This document shows positions 60,614 to 64,000 of a DNA stretch of 64,000 nucleotides, in pieces. The position numbers were made by a program, and so were the translations under genes. The stretch's first letter is position 1. Every line of letters begins with the position of its first letter. The stretch spans positions 62,001 to 126,000 of the forward strand of contig DAHUXN010000035.1 in NCBI GenBank assembly GCA_027307115.1, written 5' to 3'. This DNA comes from Acidobacteriota bacterium. Its GTDB lineage: Bacteria; Acidobacteriota; Terriglobia; Acidiferrales; UBA7541. The notes beneath the pieces are model-generated. The model was not told the DNA's origin and did not search any database. It saw nothing but the letters and a program-made list of their open reading frames with translations.

Positions 60614-61609
60614 TTGCACATTATGCGGCGTAGCTTTCTCATGTTGGGGCTGATGCTGCTGAGCCTTCCGGCTTCTGCGGCAACTCTGAAGGAAATCGCT
60701 GTCATCCACCTGCCCGGCGCGCGAGGTGAGCATTTCGATCATCTCGCGATGGATTACGAGGATCATTACCTGCTGTCGGCCCGTGTCGGACCAGGCATCT
60801 TGTATGTCATCGATGTGCGCACAAACAAGCTGGTTGCGGCGATTCACGATCTCCCCGGAATCACTGCCGCCATATACGTGCCTGAGGTCAGAAAGATTTA
60901 CACGTGTGATTGGGGCGAGAACAAAATCGGCGTGGTCAGCCTCCGGCAAATGAAGGTAATCAAGAAACTTTCAACGCCGGCGAAACCGAATGGCGGCACC
61001 TATGCCATGCCGTTCGGCAAGGTCTACATCTCCGACACCCTCGGCAAAGCGGTAACCGTCCTCGATGTTCATACCGACTCCGTGGTCAAAACGCTGAAAT
61101 TTGGAAGTGAAACGGGAATGGTGCAATATGATCCCGTCGGCCGAAAGGTTTACGTGAATCTTCGGAGCGTAAATAAAATCGCGGAAATCGACCCTGCGTC
61201 GGACACTGTCGTTGCCCAATATCCGGTCGCGCGTTGCGATTTCAATCATGCGATGGCGCTCGATTCAGTGGGCCGTCGGGCATTTCTGCCATGCGCCAAC
61301 AACAACCTTCTCACCGTATTCGATCTTGACCGACATTGCTCCATTGCCCACATTCCAATGCCGGAGGGTGCCGACGACGTGGCATTCGATCCAGGCCTGA
61401 AAAGAATTTACGTGCCGTGCGAGAGCGGAGCGATCCTTGTCGTTCAAGAGGATGACCCGAATCATTTCCGCAAACTCGAAGATTTCCCAGTTCAAAAAGG
61501 AGTGCACACTCTTGCGGTGGACATCGAGACGCACCGCGTCTATACGCCCGAACAGGAAGAAAACGGCCGTCCGGTCAGCCGGATGCTCGTATACGAAGCT
61601 CTGAAATAG
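60614..61609 (+). CDS. Secreted YncE-like beta-propeller protein
   Basis: About 331 residues. The start TTG 60614 has GGAGG nine bases upstream; an ATG three codons later is an alternative. After a signal peptide (SFLMLGLMLLSLPASA) come repeated blade motifs of the 40-residue NHL/YncE type (GILYVIDVRTNKLVAAIHDLPG, YVPEVRKIYTCDWGENKIGVVSLRQMKVIKKL, YDPVGRKVYVNLRSVNKIAEIDPASDTVV, DPGLKRIYVPCESGAILVVQ). It is a periplasmic or secreted propeller, often binding a ligand or protein. The next gene is a paralogue. Confidence 0.78.
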   Translation: MHIMRRSFLMLGLMLLSLPASAATLKEIAVIHLPGARGEHFDHLAMDYEDHYLLSARVGPGILYVIDVRTNKLVAAIHDLPGITAAIYVPEVRKIYTCDWGENKIGVVSLRQMKVIKKLSTPAKPNGGTYAMPFGKVYISDTLGKAVTVLDVHTDSVVKTLKFGSETGMVQYDPVGRKVYVNLRSVNKIAEIDPASDTVVAQYPVARCDFNHAMALDSVGRRAFLPCANNNLLTVFDLDRHCSIAHIPMPEGADDVAFDPGLKRIYVPCESGAILVVQEDDPNHFRKLEDFPVQKGVHTLAVDIETHRVYTPEQEENGRPVSRMLVYEALK

Positions 61610-61648
61610 TCATCTCTAAGCAACCAAGGAGGTCTAGCAGGGAGAAAT

Positions 61649-62653
61649 ATGTTCAAGAAAATCCATCTTCTCATTTGCGTCATTGCATTCGCCGGACTCG
61701 CCGCCAATTCTCAACAGATTGCGCCGCTGCGCCTGCTCCACACCATTCGCATCCCCGAAGTGAAAGGCCGCATCGACCACTTCGATCTGGATCTGAAAGG
61801 CCGGCGCCTGTTCATGTCAGCGCTGGGCAACAATTCGCTCGAAGTGTTCGATCTGCGCGCCAACAAGCTGGTTCACTCCATTCGCGGCTTGCGCGAACCG
61901 CAGGGCGTGACTTATGCGCCTGAATCTAACCGCATCTTCGTCGCGAATGGCGCGGACGGAACATGCCGCATCTTTGACGGCAGCACATATCGGCTCCTCA
62001 AGACCGTCCATTTTTCAACTGATGCCGATGACACGCGTTATGATCCGGCCACAAGACACGTCTTCGTTGGCTATGGAGATCAGGGCAATGCTGGCTTAGG
62101 AATTCTGGAGGCCGCCACGGGAAATCTGTTGCAAACCATCAAGCTTCCAGGCCATCCTGAGTCCTTCCAGTTGGAAAAGTCGGGGCCCAGGATTTTCGTC
62201 AACATTCCGTCGGCCGGAAATATCATCGACGTCGTCGATCGGGTCCAAGGCAAGATTGTGGCGACCTGGAAACTCGGTGACGCGCAGGATAATTTTCCGA
62301 TGGACTTGGACGAAGCACATCACCGCTTGTTTGTCGTCTGCCGAACGCCTCCCGAAGTGCTGGTCTTGGATACTGACTCGGGAAAGGTGCTCGCCCGCAT
62401 TCCCAGCGTCAGCCATGCCGACGACGTTTGGTACGACGCGGCGCACAAGCGCGTCTACGTTTCCGGCGGCGAAGGCTTCATCACGGTTATCGGCCAGGAC
62501 GATGTCAACCACTACCGGAGAATTGCCCAAATAACGGCCCTGCCCGGTGCGCGGACTTCTTTTCTCGTGCCTTCGTTGAAGCGGCTGTATCTCGGCATTT
62601 GGGGTCTTGGGGGCCACCCCGCCGAGCTCCGCGTGTACGAAACTCAGCCGTGA
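61649..62653 (+). CDS. Secreted YncE-like beta-propeller protein, paralogue of 60614-61609
   Basis: A 334-residue exported propeller (MFKKIHLLICVIAFAGLAANS) with blades similar to its neighbour (GNNSLEVFDLRANKLVHSIRGLREPQGVTYAPESNRIFVANGADGTCRIFDGSTYRLLKTVHFS, DPATRHVFVGYG, DEAHHRLFVVCRTPPEVLVLDTDSGKVLARIPSV, DAAHKRVYVSGGEGFITVI). The AGGGAG six bases before ATG 61649 supports the start. It lies 39 bases after the first propeller gene, so the pair is probably a tandem duplication. No enzymatic motif is visible. Confidence 0.78.
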   Translation: MFKKIHLLICVIAFAGLAANSQQIAPLRLLHTIRIPEVKGRIDHFDLDLKGRRLFMSALGNNSLEVFDLRANKLVHSIRGLREPQGVTYAPESNRIFVANGADGTCRIFDGSTYRLLKTVHFSTDADDTRYDPATRHVFVGYGDQGNAGLGILEAATGNLLQTIKLPGHPESFQLEKSGPRIFVNIPSAGNIIDVVDRVQGKIVATWKLGDAQDNFPMDLDEAHHRLFVVCRTPPEVLVLDTDSGKVLARIPSVSHADDVWYDAAHKRVYVSGGEGFITVIGQDDVNHYRRIAQITALPGARTSFLVPSLKRLYLGIWGLGGHPAELRVYETQP

Positions 62654-62711
62654 GCTTATGCGCTTAACCGGAGTTGGCCCTCTGCTTCTGATCCGGGGAT
62701 ATAATACTGCC

Positions 62712-62966
62712 ATGCAGCACCCTAATCTCGTTGTCGTCAAAGCGTTCGGTCACCGCATTGAGGCGGAGTTGGCCAAAGGTGCGCTCGAAAATGCCGGCAT
62801 TCAGGCGTCGATGCAGGCTGACTCGGTAGGAGGAATGCGCGAACACATTGCATGGTCCGGCGCGGGGTTTCAAATTCTGGTGCGCGAACAAGACCTAGCC
62901 GCGGCGCTTGATGCGCTCACCCCAATAACGGACACCGAGTCCGAAGACGACGGCGATCTTGGCTGA
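62712..62966 (+). CDS. DUF2007-like small protein
   Basis: An 84-residue protein (MQHPNLVVVKAFGHRIEAELAKGALENAGIQASMQADSVGGMREHIAWSGAGFQILVREQDLAAALDAL) resembling the DUF2007/putative signal-transducing family. ATG 62712 begins it; the longer frame back to 62607 is part of the preceding gene's tail. It is acidic at the C-terminus and likely cytoplasmic. No function can be assigned. Confidence 0.6.
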   Translation: MQHPNLVVVKAFGHRIEAELAKGALENAGIQASMQADSVGGMREHIAWSGAGFQILVREQDLAAALDALTPITDTESEDDGDLG

Positions 62967-63057
62967 TCCTGATGTCGGGTACCTGAGCTGCATGTTCGCC
63001 GGAGCCTTCACCAAATCCGGAAGCCATCGTGACTTCCTGCGCGAGCTTTTCGTCCAA

Positions 63058-64000
63058 CTACCCGTAATACTGAAAATCCTTCCAAAATTCCGGCCACCTC
63101 TGCTTCAAACCTCGGCACACAAAAATGTCAGGATGGTCGCGCGTCTCTTCGTTTTCCACGCCGAACCGGTTCCACGTGTGCCCTGCAAGCTGGCACGCCT
63201 TGAAATTGCTTTGCACAAAATGGGAAGACAACCCCACAACGATCAGCGTCTCCGGAGGAGGCTCGCCATACCCGCGCAGCCAGAATGAGTTGATGCCGCT
63301 GATCGCCGGCGGCAAACCGTAGCGCGGCCCGTAGAGATCAATGGCGCCCGCCTCTCCGTAATTTCCGGCAAGGATGCCCAGATGCTCGCGCTCCTGCGCG
63401 GGCAACGAATCGCGAATCTTCGCCACCGTTTGCACAAGTTCAGGCCAGCCAACTTCCTCGCGCAAATCGCCGTTCGCCTTCACAGCCACGTTCCACCACT
63501 TGGAATTCACCGGAGCAATCGGAAGCGCGACTGCTCCCATGATGACGCTATCAGCCACAAGCGCGGTCCACGCCAGCGCGCGGATCGCGATAGCCGCGCC
63601 GCGTCGCAGAGACGCCAGCCATTGCTCTCCCCAAACGCTCCCCGCAGCGTAGAGCATCGGATAAGCCCCAGCCAGATAATAACTGCGCCCCTTGACGATG
63701 ATGAACAGCACCAGCGGAACCACGTACATCCAACCTAGCACGCGAAAGCGCTTGCCCATGCGTGAAAAGAAATAAGCATACAGACCCACCATCCATAGCG
63801 GGAACGCAAGCAGCGTAATAATCAATTGTCCTGGCAGGAAGTCCTTGGTACGCCCAATGCGAATGTCGCGCGCGTGGATATGACGCAGGAAATCGAGAGA
63901 AACAAAATGATGCCTCACCTGCCATAAAAAGTTGGGAAGAAAAATCAGTAGCGCGACACCGACGCCGTACCACAGCCATTTGCTCGCCAAGTATCGGCGG
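63058..64000 (-). CDS. ArnT/PMT-like family 39 glycosyltransferase (partial)
   Basis: The C-terminal 314 or so residues of a polytopic membrane protein that runs off the right edge. Visible are FLPNFLWQVRHHFVSLDFLRHIHARDIRIGRTKDFLPGQLIITLLAFPLWMVGLYAYFF and VVPLVLFIIVKGRSYYLAGAYPMLYAAGSVWGEQWL, then a soluble tail. This matches the dolichyl-phosphomannose/4-amino-arabinose transferase (PMT_2) superfamily, which uses a polyprenyl-phosphate sugar as donor. The first visible residues are RRYLASKWLW; the true start lies outside the window. Confidence 0.8.
   Translation of the reverse strand, partial: RRYLASKWLWYGVGVALLIFLPNFLWQVRHHFVSLDFLRHIHARDIRIGRTKDFLPGQLIITLLAFPLWMVGLYAYFFSRMGKRFRVLGWMYVVPLVLFIIVKGRSYYLAGAYPMLYAAGSVWGEQWLASLRRGAAIAIRALAWTALVADSVIMGAVALPIAPVNSKWWNVAVKANGDLREEVGWPELVQTVAKIRDSLPAQEREHLGILAGNYGEAGAIDLYGPRYGLPPAISGINSFWLRGYGEPPPETLIVVGLSSHFVQSNFKACQLAGHTWNRFGVENEETRDHPDIFVCRGLKQRWPEFWKDFQYYG

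Noticed and set aside
1-64000. CRISPR array or insertion sequence
   Set aside because: No regularly spaced repeat array and no transposase were seen; the only long direct repeats are the Rhs core and mqnA leader copies.

Overview
The window looks like part of an Acidobacteriota (Terriglobia-like) chromosome. This is inferred from a PEP-CTERM/exosortase exopolysaccharide system with EpsI as a separate protein, futalosine-pathway menaquinone genes (mqnA, mqnC), many sigma-54 and c-di-GMP components, and fairly high GC. No taxonomic marker such as rRNA is present; the only RNA gene found is a tRNA-Arg(TCG).

Layout. (1) 1-4260, minus strand: a TPR protein cut by the window edge and coupled to a BcsA-like cellulose synthase with a PilZ domain, then a LuxR-type regulator and galE. 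(2) 4484-9145, minus: a PEP-CTERM substrate, then the operon exosortase - EpsI - PrsT-like TPR lipoprotein. (3) 9651-16242, plus: two paralogous secreted glycoside-hydrolase-like proteins on either side of a glycosyltransferase. (4) 16371-38908, minus: a run of about 20 tightly packed genes for exopolysaccharide synthesis and export. It is headed by a sigma-54 activator, followed by a Wza-like export protein, an outer-membrane barrel, a Wzz-like chain-length protein, an ATPase, a tyrosine autokinase, a priming glycosylphosphotransferase, glycosyltransferases, FemAB proteins, a polysaccharide deacetylase, a methyltransferase, a phosphodiesterase-like enzyme, an O-antigen-ligase-like polymerase, a nucleotidyltransferase-like protein and a flippase. 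(5) 39367-44933: the signalling block, with PilZ proteins, an NtrC-type response regulator with its soluble histidine kinase, and a GGDEF-PilZ protein. (6) 44964-47711, minus: mqnA - MOSC - mqnC. (7) 47785-50909: an Rhs-type C-terminal module with an HExxH metallopeptidase-like tip, a beta-propeller partner and a decaying second Rhs fragment. (8) 50944-62953: a secreted metalloprotease, dprA, topA, a Xer recombinase, an outer-membrane-like protein, a PH-domain protein, an ABM-family monooxygenase, tRNA-Arg, two YncE-like propeller proteins and a DUF2007-like protein. (9) An ArnT-like glycosyltransferase runs off the right edge.

How the genes work together. The exosortase would process PEP-CTERM proteins at the envelope while the long operon makes and exports the polysaccharide they associate with. 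Three minus-strand promoters match the sigma-54 -24/-12 consensus: those of the PEP-CTERM gene, the exosortase operon and a PilZ gene. Each has the same dyad, TGCAA-N4-TTGCA, about 105-265 bp upstream. This ties the exosortase, its substrate and a c-di-GMP effector into one probable enhancer-dependent regulon, and two sigma-54 activators are encoded nearby. Cellulose synthase-PilZ, two stand-alone PilZ proteins and GGDEF-PilZ add a c-di-GMP layer. The most unusual points are this shared control signature and the Rhs/metallopeptidase/propeller module, which is flanked by two copies of the mqnA leader.
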